Shown one piece after another: positions 52,259 through 61,621 of a stretch of 64,000 bases of DNA; positions within the stretch are counted from its first letter, which is position 1, and the number at the start of each line of letters is the position of its first letter. Made by a program: the position numbers and the translations under genes. Source of the DNA: Microbacterium pseudoresistens (GTDB lineage: Bacteria; Actinomycetota; Actinomycetes; Actinomycetales; Microbacteriaceae); assembly GCF_013409745.1 (NCBI RefSeq), contig NZ_JACCBH010000001.1, positions 1,364,001 through 1,428,000 on the forward strand, in the 5' to 3' direction. A model generated the notes under the pieces. That model searched no databases. It was not told where the DNA came from and was given only the letters and a program-made list of their open reading frames with translations.

Positions 52259-52287
52259 ATGCCGAAATCGGCATACGGGGTTACGCT
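52259..52287 (+). promoter_or_regulatory. Dyad and -10 ahead of the small membrane-protein genes
   Basis: ATGCCGA and TCGGCAT (52259-52274) are perfect 7-bp arms around AA. TACGCT (52282-52287) could be a -10 with a TSS near 52295 and a 32-nt leader ending in AAGGTGAGGAG. It suggests an internal, separately regulated promoter within the heme cluster. Confidence 0.5.
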
Positions 52288-52326
52288 GGTAGTCCGCATG
52301 GCCGACCACAAGGTGAGGAGACACCC

Positions 52327-52773
52327 ATGAAGGGCAAGATCGGACTCGTCGTCGGACTCGGCGCAGGCTACGTGCTCGGCACCCGCGCGGGCCGCGAGCG
52401 CTACGAGCAGATCAAGACGCAGTGGCTGAAGCTCTGGCACCTGGATCCCGTGCAGAAGCAGGTCGGCAAGGCGCGCGCCTTCGCGAAGTCGCAGGCCGTG
52501 GCCGTGCCGAAGGCGCTGTGGACCGGTGCGGTGAAGGTGGTCAAGGCCGTGGGCGACGGCGACACCCCCGGGCAGAAGGTGGATGCCGCGCTCGCCTCGG
52601 GCAAAGACGCCGCCGCCGACGTGAAGCAGGCCGTGGAAGACACCGTCGATGCGGTGGAGGACAACCTCTCCACGCCCGCCAAGAGCACGCCGTCGAAGAG
52701 TGCCGCATCATCCACGGCGACGAAGTCCGGCTCGGCGAAGTCGGCATCATCGACGTCGCGCGGTGGCAAGTGA
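52327..52773 (+). CDS. YtxH-like membrane-associated protein
   Basis: 148 residues. A Gly-rich hydrophobic start KIGLVVGLGAGYVLGTRAGR, like YtxH proteins, then a basic helix and a long Ser/Lys/Ala/Thr low-complexity tail (about 105-148). It may interact with membrane or DNA; function unknown. AAGGTGAGGAG precedes the ATG. First of three small genes inserted between hemG and hemQ. Confidence 0.7.
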   Translation: MKGKIGLVVGLGAGYVLGTRAGRERYEQIKTQWLKLWHLDPVQKQVGKARAFAKSQAVAVPKALWTGAVKVVKAVGDGDTPGQKVDAALASGKDAAADVKQAVEDTVDAVEDNLSTPAKSTPSKSAASSTATKSGSAKSASSTSRGGK

Positions 52774-52786
52774 GGCAGCGCGATCG

Positions 52787-53194
52787 ATGACACGTGGATA
52801 TCGCAACCGTGCCGATGACGGCCTGCTGACGCTGCTCGGGGACCTCCCCGAACTCACTCGCAATCTCGTCACCGCTGAGGTCAACGCCGCCAAGTCGTGG
52901 GTCTCGCGCACGGCGAAGGATGCCGGCGTCGGCAGCGTCTGGTTCGTCATCGCGCTGTTCTTCCTGTTCTGGGCGATCCCCGTGCTGCTCGTGTTCGCCA
53001 TCGCGGGCATCTCCTCGTGGTGGCCGGTCTGGCTGTCGGCGATCGTCGTGTTCGCCGGCCTGATCCTCGTCGTGCTCTTCTTCGCGCTGCTGGGGCTGTT
53101 GAAGTTCCGCCGCGTCGTGCAGCGCGACAACCCGGCCGAGGCCGTGTCCACCGACATCCGACTCGTGAAGGGGGCCGGCCATGACGACGCCTGA
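52787..53194 (+). CDS. Phage holin-family (DUF1469-type) membrane protein
   Basis: 135 residues. LLTLLGDLPELTRNLVTAEVNAAKSW is the membrane-proximal amphipathic helix of the Phage_holin_3_6/YqjE group, followed by two transmembrane helices (VWFVIALFFLFWAIPVLLVF and VWLSAIVVFAGLILVVLFFA). Despite the name these proteins occur chromosomally without phage. It overlaps the next gene by 14 nt. Confidence 0.78.
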   Translation: MTRGYRNRADDGLLTLLGDLPELTRNLVTAEVNAAKSWVSRTAKDAGVGSVWFVIALFFLFWAIPVLLVFAIAGISSWWPVWLSAIVVFAGLILVVLFFALLGLLKFRRVVQRDNPAEAVSTDIRLVKGAGHDDA

Positions 53195-53453
53195 ATCGCT
53201 GCCGCGCACCGCCGTTCCGCACGGCATCGTCGACCCGGTCGAATCGGCCCGGGCCGAGTTGAAGGCGGCCCTGGCCGCGATCGAAGACAAGGCCAACGTG
53301 CCGCGCCGGGTGCAGAAGGCCTCGGCGGCGGCCACGGTCAAGGCGCGCTCCTTCGCGCAGCGCAACCCCGTGGGGGCCGTCGCCGCGGTCGTCGGCGTCG
53401 CGATCGCGGTCGGCGGGATCGTCTGGGGCATCGCCAGGCTCGTCTCACGCTGA
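53181..53453 (+). CDS. Small membrane-anchored protein (DUF3618-like layout)
   Basis: 90 residues: an amphipathic helix VESARAELKAALAAIEDKAN, RRVQKASAAATVKARSF, then one transmembrane helix (GAVAAVVGVAIAVGGIVWGI) and a short basic tail. The layout of YqjD/DUF3618 proteins, which often accompany the YqjE-like gene upstream. Together the three genes look like a YqjCDE-type membrane module. Confidence 0.68.
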   Translation: MTTPESLPRTAVPHGIVDPVESARAELKAALAAIEDKANVPRRVQKASAAATVKARSFAQRNPVGAVAAVVGVAIAVGGIVWGIARLVSR

Positions 53454-53519
53454 GCCGCTCCCGCTGAGCGGGCTGTCACGACGTTCGCCCTTCCGGGTCG
53501 GAAGAGGCACACTGGAGAC

Positions 53520-54236
53520 ATGCCCGATTCCGTCGTGACTCCCCCCGCATCCTCGACTGCAGAGTCCGCCTCCGCAGAGGATCCCACCGGCTTCACGCTG
53601 TGGGCGGTGTGGCGCCGAAACCCCGATGTGCCCGTGACGGAGACGGATGCGACGGAGCTGGAAGACATCGTCGCGCACATCGAGGCCGGCGGTGTCACGG
53701 TGCGCGGCTTCTACGACGTGTCGGGCCTGAAGGCAGGCGCCGACCTCATGGTGTGGCTGCACGGCGATACGCCCGAGGCGTTGCAGCGCGATCTGCGACG
53801 GCTGCGGCGCACCGAGATGCTGCGCCCGCTGCTGCCGGTGTGGAACGTCATGGGCGCGCACCGCGACGCCGAATTCAACCGGCAGCACGTGCCCGGCTTC
53901 CTGCGCGGCGTCGAGCCGAAGGCATGGTTGTGCCTGTACCCGTTCGTGCGCACGCCCGAGTGGTACCTTGCGCCCGAGGAGGAGCGGCGCGCCATGCTCG
54001 CGAACCACGGCCGCAAGGGAGCCGCGTTCACCGGTGTCATCGCCAACACCGTCGCCGCCTTCGCGCTGGGCGACTACGAATGGCTGCTGCCGCTGGAGTC
54101 CGATGACCCCACCGAGCTGGTCGACCTCATGCGTGATCTGCGGTACACCGAGGCGCGCCGCTATGTGAAGGAGGAGGTGCCGTTCTACACCGGGCGGCGG
54201 CTGCGCCTCGATGAGATCGCGGACGTCCTCCAGTAG
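53520..54236 (+). CDS. hemQ: Coproheme decarboxylase / heme synthase HemQ
   Basis: 238-residue chlorite dismutase-family protein: converts coproheme to heme b with peroxide. GFTLWAVWRRNP at the start, VRGFYDVSGLKAGADLMVWL, WYLAPEEERRAML, and the substrate Tyr/Lys region YVKEEVPFYTGRRL. CACACT-6 nt-ATG may be a weak leaderless promoter. Its presence marks the coproporphyrin-dependent route. Confidence 0.92.
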   Translation: MPDSVVTPPASSTAESASAEDPTGFTLWAVWRRNPDVPVTETDATELEDIVAHIEAGGVTVRGFYDVSGLKAGADLMVWLHGDTPEALQRDLRRLRRTEMLRPLLPVWNVMGAHRDAEFNRQHVPGFLRGVEPKAWLCLYPFVRTPEWYLAPEEERRAMLANHGRKGAAFTGVIANTVAAFALGDYEWLLPLESDDPTELVDLMRDLRYTEARRYVKEEVPFYTGRRLRLDEIADVLQ

Positions 54237-54245
54237 GAGGCGGTC

Positions 54246-55274
54246 ATGAGCACCAGTACCCGATCCGGGGCTCCGATCCGTCTCGGCACGCGCCGCAGCG
54301 CTCTCGCCCGGGCGCAGTCCGGTCACGTCGCCGCCGTTCTCCGCGAGGCCGCCGGACGCGAGGTCGAGCTCGTCTCGATCGTCTCCGAGGGCGACACCAA
54401 CCGCGCCTCCCTGTCGGAGATCGGCGGGCGGGGCGTGTTCGCGACGTCGTTGCGAGAGGCGATGCTCCGCGGCGAGTGCGATCTGCTCGTGCACTCCCTC
54501 AAGGACCTGCCGACGGCGCGGCCCGACGGGCTCGTGATCGCGGCGATTCCACCGCGCGCGGATGCCCGCGACGTCGCCGTCACCCGCACGGGAACCGCGC
54601 TGCATGCCCTGCCGCCGGGGGCGACCGTGGGCACGGGCTCGCCTAGACGCATCGCGCAGACGCGCATCCGTTCGCCGCATTCCCGCGCCGTCGACATCCG
54701 TGGCAACGTCGACTCGCGCCTTGCCCGGGTCGCCTCGGGAGAGCTGGATGCCGTCATCCTCGCCGCGGCGGGCCTCTCGCGCCTGGACGGCGATCCGCTG
54801 GGCGACCTGCGGGCCGAGTCGCTGGGGCTGGCCGAATGGCCCACGGCTCCGGGACAGGGGGCGCTGGCCGTGGAGACGCGGGAGGACGCGCCCGACGAGC
54901 TGCGCGCCGCCCTCGCCGTGCTCGACGATCTCGACACCCGCATCGCGGTGACCGCGGAGCGTGCGGTGCTCGCCGGGCTGGATGCGGGCTGCCAGGCGCC
55001 GATGGCCGCGCACGCCGTCGTCGAGGGGGACGATCTGAGGATCCGCGCCGTCGTCTACGCGCCCGGCGACGGGTGGCGGATCGGCCTCGATGTCACGCAA
55101 ACCCTGGGTGAGGGGTATATTCGGCAGAACGGCAGTGGCAATGATGCGGACGCTGCCGATGGTGCTGACCCGATCTTCGCTGCTCGCGAGCTCGGGTTCT
55201 CTGTTGCCCGTCGGCTGCTCGAACGTGGGGCGGCCGACCTCCTCCCGCACGATCATCCCGATGACCATGACTGA
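54246..55274 (+). CDS. hemC: Hydroxymethylbilane synthase
   Basis: 342 residues: joins four porphobilinogens. IRLGTRRSALARAQSGHVAA, GSPRRIAQTRIR, VDIRGNVDSRLARV and Cys249 in LDAGCQAPMAAH, which carries the dipyrromethane cofactor. The C-terminus is longer than usual by about 25 residues (GNDADAADGADPIFAAREL). Follows hemQ by 9 nt with AGGAGG inside the gap. Confidence 0.94.
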   Translation: MSTSTRSGAPIRLGTRRSALARAQSGHVAAVLREAAGREVELVSIVSEGDTNRASLSEIGGRGVFATSLREAMLRGECDLLVHSLKDLPTARPDGLVIAAIPPRADARDVAVTRTGTALHALPPGATVGTGSPRRIAQTRIRSPHSRAVDIRGNVDSRLARVASGELDAVILAAAGLSRLDGDPLGDLRAESLGLAEWPTAPGQGALAVETREDAPDELRAALAVLDDLDTRIAVTAERAVLAGLDAGCQAPMAAHAVVEGDDLRIRAVVYAPGDGWRIGLDVTQTLGEGYIRQNGSGNDADAADGADPIFAARELGFSVARRLLERGAADLLPHDHPDDHD

Positions 55275-56070
55275 CCACACTCACACGAAGCCGATCCCGA
55301 AGCCCCTGAGCGGCTGGCGCGTTCTCGTCCCCCGCGGGGGCCCCTGGGGAGACGGTGTCGCGGCGAGCCTGCGCCTGCAGGGCGCCGTCCCCGTCGTCGC
55401 TCCGCTCATCAACTTCGCCCCGACGACCGATCAGCCCGCGCTCGACGCGGCACTGGTGGGTCTGGCCGACGGATCGTTCGACTGGCTCACCGTCACCAGC
55501 GCGACGACGGTGGATGTGCTCTTCGCGCAGCGCGCCACGATCCACCCGTCGACGAAGGTCGCCGCCGTCGGCGAGACCACGGCCGCCGCGCTGCAGGCCG
55601 TCGGCTACCGCGTCGATCTCGTCCCCGACACCGACAACTCGGCGGCGGGCATGGCCGAGCAGCTCATCGCGTTGGAGTCCGAGCCGCGCCGCATCCTCAC
55701 CCTGCGCAGCGAGATCGCCAAGCCGGTGCTCACGAAGTCGCTCATCAAGGCGGGGCACGACGTGTCGAGCGTCGTCGCCTACCGCACCGTGGGTGTGCCG
55801 GTCACCGACCGCATCCGCCGCGATGTGGAGAATGGACGCATCAACGCGATCCTGGTCACGAGCGGATCCGTTGCCGAGCAGGTGCGGGCGCAGTTCCCCG
55901 AGATCCCCGATGCGACACTGCTGGCGGCGATCGGGCCGCGCACCGCGAAGGATGCGAAGAAGGCGGGCCTGCCCGTCTCGATCGTCGCCGACCAGCAGAC
56001 GGTGGATGCGCTCATCGACGCGGTCTCGCAGTTCACCCTGCCGCACGCCGCCGACGAGTTCGCGCCGTGA
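55261..56070 (+). CDS. hemD: Uroporphyrinogen-III synthase
   Basis: 269 residues; two-domain fold with WRVLVPRGGPWGDGVAASLR at the start, DWLTVTSATTVDVLF, VAAVGETTAAALQAVGYRVD and INAILVTSGSVAEQV. The sequence is weakly conserved across the family but the position between hemC and hemB settles it. ATG at 55261 overlaps hemC by 14 nt; ATG at 55267 is equally possible. Confidence 0.88.
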   Translation: MTMTDHTHTKPIPKPLSGWRVLVPRGGPWGDGVAASLRLQGAVPVVAPLINFAPTTDQPALDAALVGLADGSFDWLTVTSATTVDVLFAQRATIHPSTKVAAVGETTAAALQAVGYRVDLVPDTDNSAAGMAEQLIALESEPRRILTLRSEIAKPVLTKSLIKAGHDVSSVVAYRTVGVPVTDRIRRDVENGRINAILVTSGSVAEQVRAQFPEIPDATLLAAIGPRTAKDAKKAGLPVSIVADQQTVDALIDAVSQFTLPHAADEFAP

Positions 56071-57050
56071 CCGGACCGGCGCCGCGCATCCGTCCGCGCC
56101 GTCTGAGGCGCAACCCCGCCGTGCGGGAGCTGACGCGGGAGACCGATCTCGCCCCGCGCCACCTCGTCCTGCCCGCCTTCGTGCGCGAGGGCATCGATGA
56201 TCCCGTGCCGATCGGCTCGATGCCCGGCGTCGTGCAGCACACCATCGGCTCACTGCGTCGCGCCGCCGCCGAGGCCGCCGAGGCCGGGGTCTCGGGCATC
56301 ATGCTCTTCGGCGTGCCTGCCGTGCGCGATGGGCGCGGATCCGGCGCGGACGACCCTCGGGGCATCCTGAACGTCGCGACCGAGGCTGTCGTCGCCGAGG
56401 TGGGCGACGCGCTCGTCGTGCAGACCGACCTTTGCCTGGACGAATTCACCGACCACGGTCACTGCGGCGTGCTCACCGCCGACGGCGCCGTGGACAACGA
56501 TGCGACCCTGGATCGCTACGTCGCCATGGCGCTCGCCCAGGCTCGCGCAGGGTCTCATCTGCTCGGGCTGTCGGGAATGATGGACGGCCAGGTCACCGTC
56601 GTGCGCGACGCGCTGGATGCCGAGGGCTTCATCGACACGCTCCTGCTCGGATACGCCGCCAAGTACGCCAGCTCCTTCTACGGTCCCTTCCGCGAAGCCG
56701 TCGACTCGCAACTGCAGGGCGACCGCCTCACCTACCAGCTCGACCCCGGCAACCGGCGCGAGGGCGTGCGCGAGGCCGCGATCGATGAGGCCGAGGGCGC
56801 CGATGTCGTGATGGTCAAGCCCGCGATGGCCTTCCTCGACGTGCTGCGCGAGGTGCGCGATACCGTGGCCGTTCCCGTGTGGGCGTACCAGGTGTCCGGC
56901 GAGTACGCCATGATCGAGGCCGCCGCGGGGAACGGATGGATCGACCGTCGGGCGGCGATCCTCGAGTCGCTCTTGTCGATCCGCCGCGCCGGCGCCGACG
57001 CCGTGCTCACCTACTGGGCCGTCGAGGCCGCCCGCTGGCGCCGCGGCTGA
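56067..57050 (+). CDS. hemB: Delta-aminolevulinic acid dehydratase (porphobilinogen synthase)
   Basis: 327 residues: condenses two [16 protein letters not shown] is the metal-region motif, [16 protein letters not shown] has the first active Lys, and [15 protein letters not shown] the Schiff-base Lys. Full length. The GTG at 56067 overlaps the hemD stop (GTGA). Confidence 0.95.
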   Translation: MTGPAPRIRPRRLRRNPAVRELTRETDLAPRHLVLPAFVREGIDDPVPIGSMPGVVQHTIGSLRRAAAEAAEAGVSGIMLFGVPAVRDGRGSGADDPRGILNVATEAVVAEVGDALVVQTDLCLDEFTDHGHCGVLTADGAVDNDATLDRYVAMALAQARAGSHLLGLSGMMDGQVTVVRDALDAEGFIDTLLLGYAAKYASSFYGPFREAVDSQLQGDRLTYQLDPGNRREGVREAAIDEAEGADVVMVKPAMAFLDVLREVRDTVAVPVWAYQVSGEYAMIEAAAGNGWIDRRAAILESLLSIRRAGADAVLTYWAVEAARWRRG

Positions 57051-57165
57051 GTCGGGCCCCCGGCGCGATCGAGCGGCCTCTCCGATCCGGGTTGCGCGAT
57101 CCGTCCTCCCGGCCGAACCGAACGCGATGAGCATCCGCATAGCGCGGCGGGGGAGGATGGACGCC

Positions 57166-58488
57166 ATGATCGACCGCAATGACGAGCTGTTCGACGCCGC
57201 CCGCACGGTGATCCCCGGTGGGGTGAACTCGCCCGTGCGCGCGTACGGATCGGTGGGCGGCACCCCCCGGTTCCTCGCGAGTGCGCGCGGGGCGAAGGTC
57301 ACCGATGCCGCGGGGCGCGAGTACGTCGACCTCGTCGCCTCGTGGGGGCCCGCGCTGCTCGGGCACGCGCATCCCGAGATCGTCGCCGCCGTGCAGGACG
57401 CTGCCGCTCGCGGGCTGTCGTTCGGCGCGCCCACCGAAGGGGAGGTCGAGCTGGCCACCGTCATCGCCGACCGCGTGCGCGTGGGCGATGCACGCCCCGT
57501 CGAACGCGTGCGCCTGGTCTCCACGGGCACCGAGGCGACGATGACGGCGATCCGGCTCGCGCGCGGGGCGACCGGGCGCGACCTGCTGGTGAAGTTCGCC
57601 GGGCACTACCACGGCCACTCCGACGGACTGCTGGCCGCCGCAGGCTCGGGCGTCGCCACCCTCGCGCTGCCCGGATCGGCCGGCGTTCCCGCCCCGATCG
57701 CCGCCCATACGCTCGTGATCGACTACAACGATCCGGATGCGCTGGCAGCCGTGTTCGCCGAGCACGGCGAGCGCATCGCGGCCGTCATCGTCGAGGCGGC
57801 CGCGGCGAACATGGGCGTCGTCGCACCGCGCCCGGGCTTGAACGCCCTCATCGCCGAGACCGCGCACGCGCACGGCGCGCTGATGATCCTCGACGAAGTG
57901 CTCACCGGCTTCCGCGTGCATCCCGCCGGATACTGGGGCCTGCAGCAGGAGGCGGGTGAGACCTACCTTCCCGACCTCATCACGTTCGGCAAGGTCGTCG
58001 GCGGCGGCATGCCGCTGGCCGCGCTCGGCGGGCGGGCTGCCGTCATGGACCTTCTCGCTCCCGTCGGCCCGGTGTACCAGGCGGGCACTCTGTCGGGGAA
58101 CCCGCTCTCGGTCGCGGCAGGCCTGGCGACCCTGCGTCTGGCGACCCCGGAGGTATACGCGACCGTGGATGCGGCGGCTGTCCGGATCGCCGCATCCCTC
58201 GATCGCGCGCTCACCGACGCGGGCGTCGTGCACGCGGTGCCCCGGGCGGGCAACCTGTTCGGCGTCGCCTTCCTCCCCGAGGCGCCGCACGACTACGCTC
58301 GCGCACAGGAGCAGGATGCGTTCCGCTACGCGCCCTTCTTCCACGCGATGCGCGAGCAGGGCGTCGCGTTGCCGCCGAGTGTCTACGAGGCGTGGTTCCT
58401 CACCGCCGCGCACGGCGATGACGACCTCGGCGCTATAGAGGCGGCACTGCCCGCCGCGGCGGAGGCGGCGGCGCGGGCGACGGCCTGA
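57166..58488 (+). CDS. hemL: Glutamate-1-semialdehyde 2,1-aminomutase
   Basis: 440-residue PLP enzyme: GSA to [64 protein letters not shown] and the PLP Lys276 in [17 protein letters not shown] at 57166 with GGGAGG at 57151; upstream in-frame ATGs at 57127 and 57157 are less well placed. Last gene of the heme operon, separated from hemB by ~115 nt. Confidence 0.94.
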   Translation: MIDRNDELFDAARTVIPGGVNSPVRAYGSVGGTPRFLASARGAKVTDAAGREYVDLVASWGPALLGHAHPEIVAAVQDAAARGLSFGAPTEGEVELATVIADRVRVGDARPVERVRLVSTGTEATMTAIRLARGATGRDLLVKFAGHYHGHSDGLLAAAGSGVATLALPGSAGVPAPIAAHTLVIDYNDPDALAAVFAEHGERIAAVIVEAAAANMGVVAPRPGLNALIAETAHAHGALMILDEVLTGFRVHPAGYWGLQQEAGETYLPDLITFGKVVGGGMPLAALGGRAAVMDLLAPVGPVYQAGTLSGNPLSVAAGLATLRLATPEVYATVDAAAVRIAASLDRALTDAGVVHAVPRAGNLFGVAFLPEAPHDYARAQEQDAFRYAPFFHAMREQGVALPPSVYEAWFLTAAHGDDDLGAIEAALPAAAEAAARATA

Positions 58489-58603
58489 TCCTCGACTCCG
58501 GCGCCGGTGCGGGAGCCGGGCGAGGGTTCGGACAAGGGATCGTTGCCGTCCTGTGAGGATGTCACGAGCCGATATCGCCGGGCATCCTGGCAGACTGGTG
58601 GCC

Positions 58604-59053
58604 ATGGTCACCCTGCTGCTCGATCGGACGCGGCTCGAGGTGGTGCTCTCGCCGATCGAACGGGCGATGACATTCCACCGCGAGAACATCCGCGTGGATC
58701 GTGATGCGATCCGCAAGGTGCAGCTCACCGACGACGCGTGGACCTGGCTGCGCGGCGTCGCCTCACCAGGCACGCACATCCCCGGCGCGCTCGCCGCGGG
58801 CACCTGGAAGGGGCCGTCCGGCGACGACTTCGTGCTCATCCGGCGTCGACGCCCGAGCGTCGTCATCGACCTCGAGGGTGCCGACTACGAACGGCTCGTG
58901 CTGACCACTCGCCATGGACTCGCGCTGACCAAGGCCCTGCGGCTCGAGGTCTCGGCAGAGCCCGCCGATGTCTCCGACCTCACCGACAGCACGCCCGCCT
59001 CCAAGCGGGGGCGCAAGCGCCGCGCGCCGCGCCCGGCGGTCACCACCGCCTGA
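58604..59053 (+). CDS. Hypothetical protein, PH-like barrel
   Basis: 149 residues; beta-rich N-terminal ~110 residues (TLLLDRTRLEVVLSPIERAM, DAWTWLRGVASPG, RPSVVIDLEGADYERLVLTT) and a basic low-complexity tail (KRGRKRRAPRP). The layout recalls bacterial PH-like domains but no family was assigned with confidence. CAGACT-7 nt-ATG suggests a leaderless start at 58604. Confidence 0.6.
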   Translation: MVTLLLDRTRLEVVLSPIERAMTFHRENIRVDRDAIRKVQLTDDAWTWLRGVASPGTHIPGALAAGTWKGPSGDDFVLIRRRRPSVVIDLEGADYERLVLTTRHGLALTKALRLEVSAEPADVSDLTDSTPASKRGRKRRAPRPAVTTA

Positions 59054-59074
59054 CGTCAGCCGCTGCGGGGGCGA

Positions 59075-61480
59075 TCAGTCTTCGTGGTGCCGTTCGTGCG
59101 AGTGGTCCTCGTGGTCCGAAGCCTCGCCGTGCTCGTGCTGGTCGGCGTCGTGCCCGCCGTCGTTGCTGTGCTCGCCCTCGTGAGCGGCTTCGGGCGCGGT
59201 CGTCTCGGATGCCTCCGCCGCCTCTCCCGGCGTGTATGACGGGGCTTCCTCGTCGTAGTACGCCCGCGCAGCTGCGGCGAGCGACGCGCTCAGCGCGGCG
59301 GCTTGCGGATGCTCGCCGGCGGTGACGTCGTCGTGGTCGTCGTCTTCGACGGGCTGGTCGAGGACGACCTGGATCTCCTGTGTCTGCCCGTCGGTGAGCG
59401 AGGAGAAGATCTCGATGCCCGCGATCTCCGTGGTCTCGGTCGGAGGCTCGTGGGTCTCCGACTCGGGCGTGAACGTCTCCTCGGCCTCGGCCTCGGCGCC
59501 TGCGACCGCGTCGGAAGCGACGCGCTCGGAAGCGTCGTGTTCCTGGTGCTCGTGCGGGTCGTCGGATTCCGCAACCGCCTCGGGCTCGGGGGTCTCCTCC
59601 GGCTGCGGGTCGGGACGCGTGAACACCTCGGCGACCGACGGGTCGGCCTCCGCGTGCTGGTGTGCGTCGTCCTGCTCGATGAAGGCACGCGCGCCGCGCA
59701 GCAGCTCCTCGAAGGTGGGAACAGAGCCCGCGGCGGCGGCGACCGAGATCGCCTCGGTCGCGTTCGGCAGGGTCCCGCCCTGGAGCTTGGCGCCGCCCTG
59801 CGTCTCGGTGGGCTCCGAATCGTCACCCTGCGCGGCGGGGATGCCGAAGTCGGTGTCGCTCGCGATCGGAGCGGTCAGAGCGACGCCCGCCGCGGTCGAG
59901 GTGTCTTCGGCGGCCCGCTCGTCGTCAACCTGATCGCTCTGAGGATGCTCGGCGGCGTCGTGGCCCTCGTCTCCGAGCTGTTCATCCTGCTCCTCGTCGA
60001 GAGGCTGCTCGGCGGTGCTCTGCTCGTCGACGGGCTCGGTCGCGTCGCTCTGTTCGGACGATTCGGATTCGACCGGGTCGCTCTCGGACGTCTCGCTCTC
60101 GAATGGCTCGGCCTCGGAAGACTCAGCCTCGGAGGTCTGAGCCTCGGAAGACTCGGTCTCGGCCGACTCAGGTTCGGTCGCCCGGGATTCGGCGTTCTCC
60201 TCGTCAGACGAGACCTCGGTCTCCTCGACGGACGACTCGGGAGCATCCGCATCGGCGTCCGAAGCATCCGCCTCGTCGACATCGGCGTCGCTGCGGAGAG
60301 CGGCGCCGGCGGCGCCGAGTCCGCTCGCACCGAGCGCACCGGCGCCCAGGGCGGCACCGGCCGCGAGAGCCCCCGCGGCTGCCGCCGTCGTGGCGGATCC
60401 GGCCGACACCGGCAACACGGTCGTCGCATCGTCGGCGACCCCCTCATCGGGCTCGTCGGCGCGCCGATCGTCGGCGGGAGCATCGACCGTGTTCTCGGCA
60501 TCGCTATCGGCATTGGCCTCGCGCGCGACGGGCAGCACGGTCGTGCCGGGCTCTGCATCCGCGTCGGCTGCACCGGTCACCGAGGCGCGGCGGCCGTGCA
60601 CCAGATCGAGGAAGACCTCTTCCAGCGACGGCCCGCGCTGCAGCAGCGTGGTGAGCGGGATGCCCGCCGTCACGGCGAGCGCGCCCACCTCTCCGGCCGA
60701 GGTGTCGTGCACGGTGAGGCCCGAGCGGAGCACGTCGTAGCGCAAGCCCTTGTCGTTCAGAGCATGGGCGAGCGCGTCGCGGTCGTCGGCGTCGACGATG
60801 ACCGAGCCGTTGGTGGGGTCGGAGAGTTTGCTGATGCTGTCGGCGTAGACCAGGCGCCCCTTCGAGAGCACGAGCACATCGTCGGCGATCTGCTCGATCT
60901 CGCTGAGCACATGCGAGGAGACGAGCACGGTGCGGCCCTCGTCGGCCAGGCGGCGCATGAGCAGGCGCATCCAGCGGATGCCCTCGGGATCCAGCCCGTT
61001 CGCCGGCTCGTCGAGCACGAGAGCACCCGGATCGCCCAGCAGCGCCGTGGCGACGCTGAGACGCTGTCGCATACCCAGCGAGAACGCGCCGATCCGCGTC
61101 TCCGTCTCGTTCTGCAGGCCCACGAGATTCAGCACCTCGCCCACGCGGGCGAGCGGGATGCCGTTGGCCTTGGCCGCGTTCGTGAGCTGACGGATCGCGG
61201 TGCGGCGCGGCCGGTACGAGGCCTCTTCGAGCACCGACCCGACGATGCGCAGCGGGTGCTTCAACTCCGCGTAGGCGACGCCCCCGATGGTGGCGGTGCC
61301 CTCGGTGGGCCGGATCTGGCCCAGAAGCATGCGCAGCGAGGTGGTCTTGCCGGCGCCGTTCGGCCCGAGGAACGCGGTCACCGCACCGGGTGCGATGCGC
61401 GCCGTGAGGTCGTCCACAGCCGTGAGAGCACCGAAGCGCTTCGTCACGCGGGAGAACTCGAGCAGCTGTCCGTCGGTCAT
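59075..61480 (-). CDS. ABC transporter ATPase with ~490-residue acidic disordered tail
   Basis: 801 residues. About 1-305 are a complete ABC-2 type ATPase: Walker A GPNGAGKTT (39-47), signature FSLGMRQRL, Walker B ALVLDEPANGLDPEG, H-loop SSHVLSE. After that come two TTVLPV repeats flanking an acidic linker, a Gly/Ala-rich hydrophobic stretch (AAGALAAGAALGAGALGASG), a Ser/Glu/Thr-rich block, and a His/Asp/Glu-rich end. No permease gene adjoins it in the window. Typical family length is ~300. Confidence 0.85.
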   Translation of the reverse strand: MTDGQLLEFSRVTKRFGALTAVDDLTARIAPGAVTAFLGPNGAGKTTSLRMLLGQIRPTEGTATIGGVAYAELKHPLRIVGSVLEEASYRPRRTAIRQLTNAAKANGIPLARVGEVLNLVGLQNETETRIGAFSLGMRQRLSVATALLGDPGALVLDEPANGLDPEGIRWMRLLMRRLADEGRTVLVSSHVLSEIEQIADDVLVLSKGRLVYADSISKLSDPTNGSVIVDADDRDALAHALNDKGLRYDVLRSGLTVHDTSAGEVGALAVTAGIPLTTLLQRGPSLEEVFLDLVHGRRASVTGAADADAEPGTTVLPVAREANADSDAENTVDAPADDRRADEPDEGVADDATTVLPVSAGSATTAAAAGALAAGAALGAGALGASGLGAAGAALRSDADVDEADASDADADAPESSVEETEVSSDEENAESRATEPESAETESSEAQTSEAESSEAEPFESETSESDPVESESSEQSDATEPVDEQSTAEQPLDEEQDEQLGDEGHDAAEHPQSDQVDDERAAEDTSTAAGVALTAPIASDTDFGIPAAQGDDSEPTETQGGAKLQGGTLPNATEAISVAAAAGSVPTFEELLRGARAFIEQDDAHQHAEADPSVAEVFTRPDPQPEETPEPEAVAESDDPHEHQEHDASERVASDAVAGAEAEAEETFTPESETHEPPTETTEIAGIEIFSSLTDGQTQEIQVVLDQPVEDDDHDDVTAGEHPQAAALSASLAAAARAYYDEEAPSYTPGEAAEASETTAPEAAHEGEHSNDGGHDADQHEHGEASDHEDHSHERHHED

Positions 61481-61609
61481 CCGCGACCTCTCGTCGTCAG
61501 GGTCAATACCCGTCCTATCCTGCCGGAAACTCCCTGAAAACGCTCATCGACCTGCGGTATAGAGCCCGGTTCGCTGTCGCTCGGCAGAGGCGCGGCGATG
61601 CGTCGGCGG

Positions 61610-61615
61610 TAACGT
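61610..61615 (+). promoter_or_regulatory. -10 element of leaderless enoyl-CoA hydratase-family gene
   Basis: TAACGT, six bases, then the GTG at 61622. Confidence 0.5.
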
Positions 61616-61621
61616 GGACGG

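Noticed and set aside
52787..53194. Prophage remnant because of the holin-family protein
   Set aside because: This family is common on actinobacterial chromosomes and the neighbours are heme genes; no other phage gene is near.
59303..61537. 744-codon open frame on the plus strand opposite the ABC ATPase
   Set aside because: It mirrors the low-complexity Glu/Ser/Asp tail on the other strand; the translation is Gly/Leu/Arg-rich with no domain, while the minus-strand frame has all ABC motifs.
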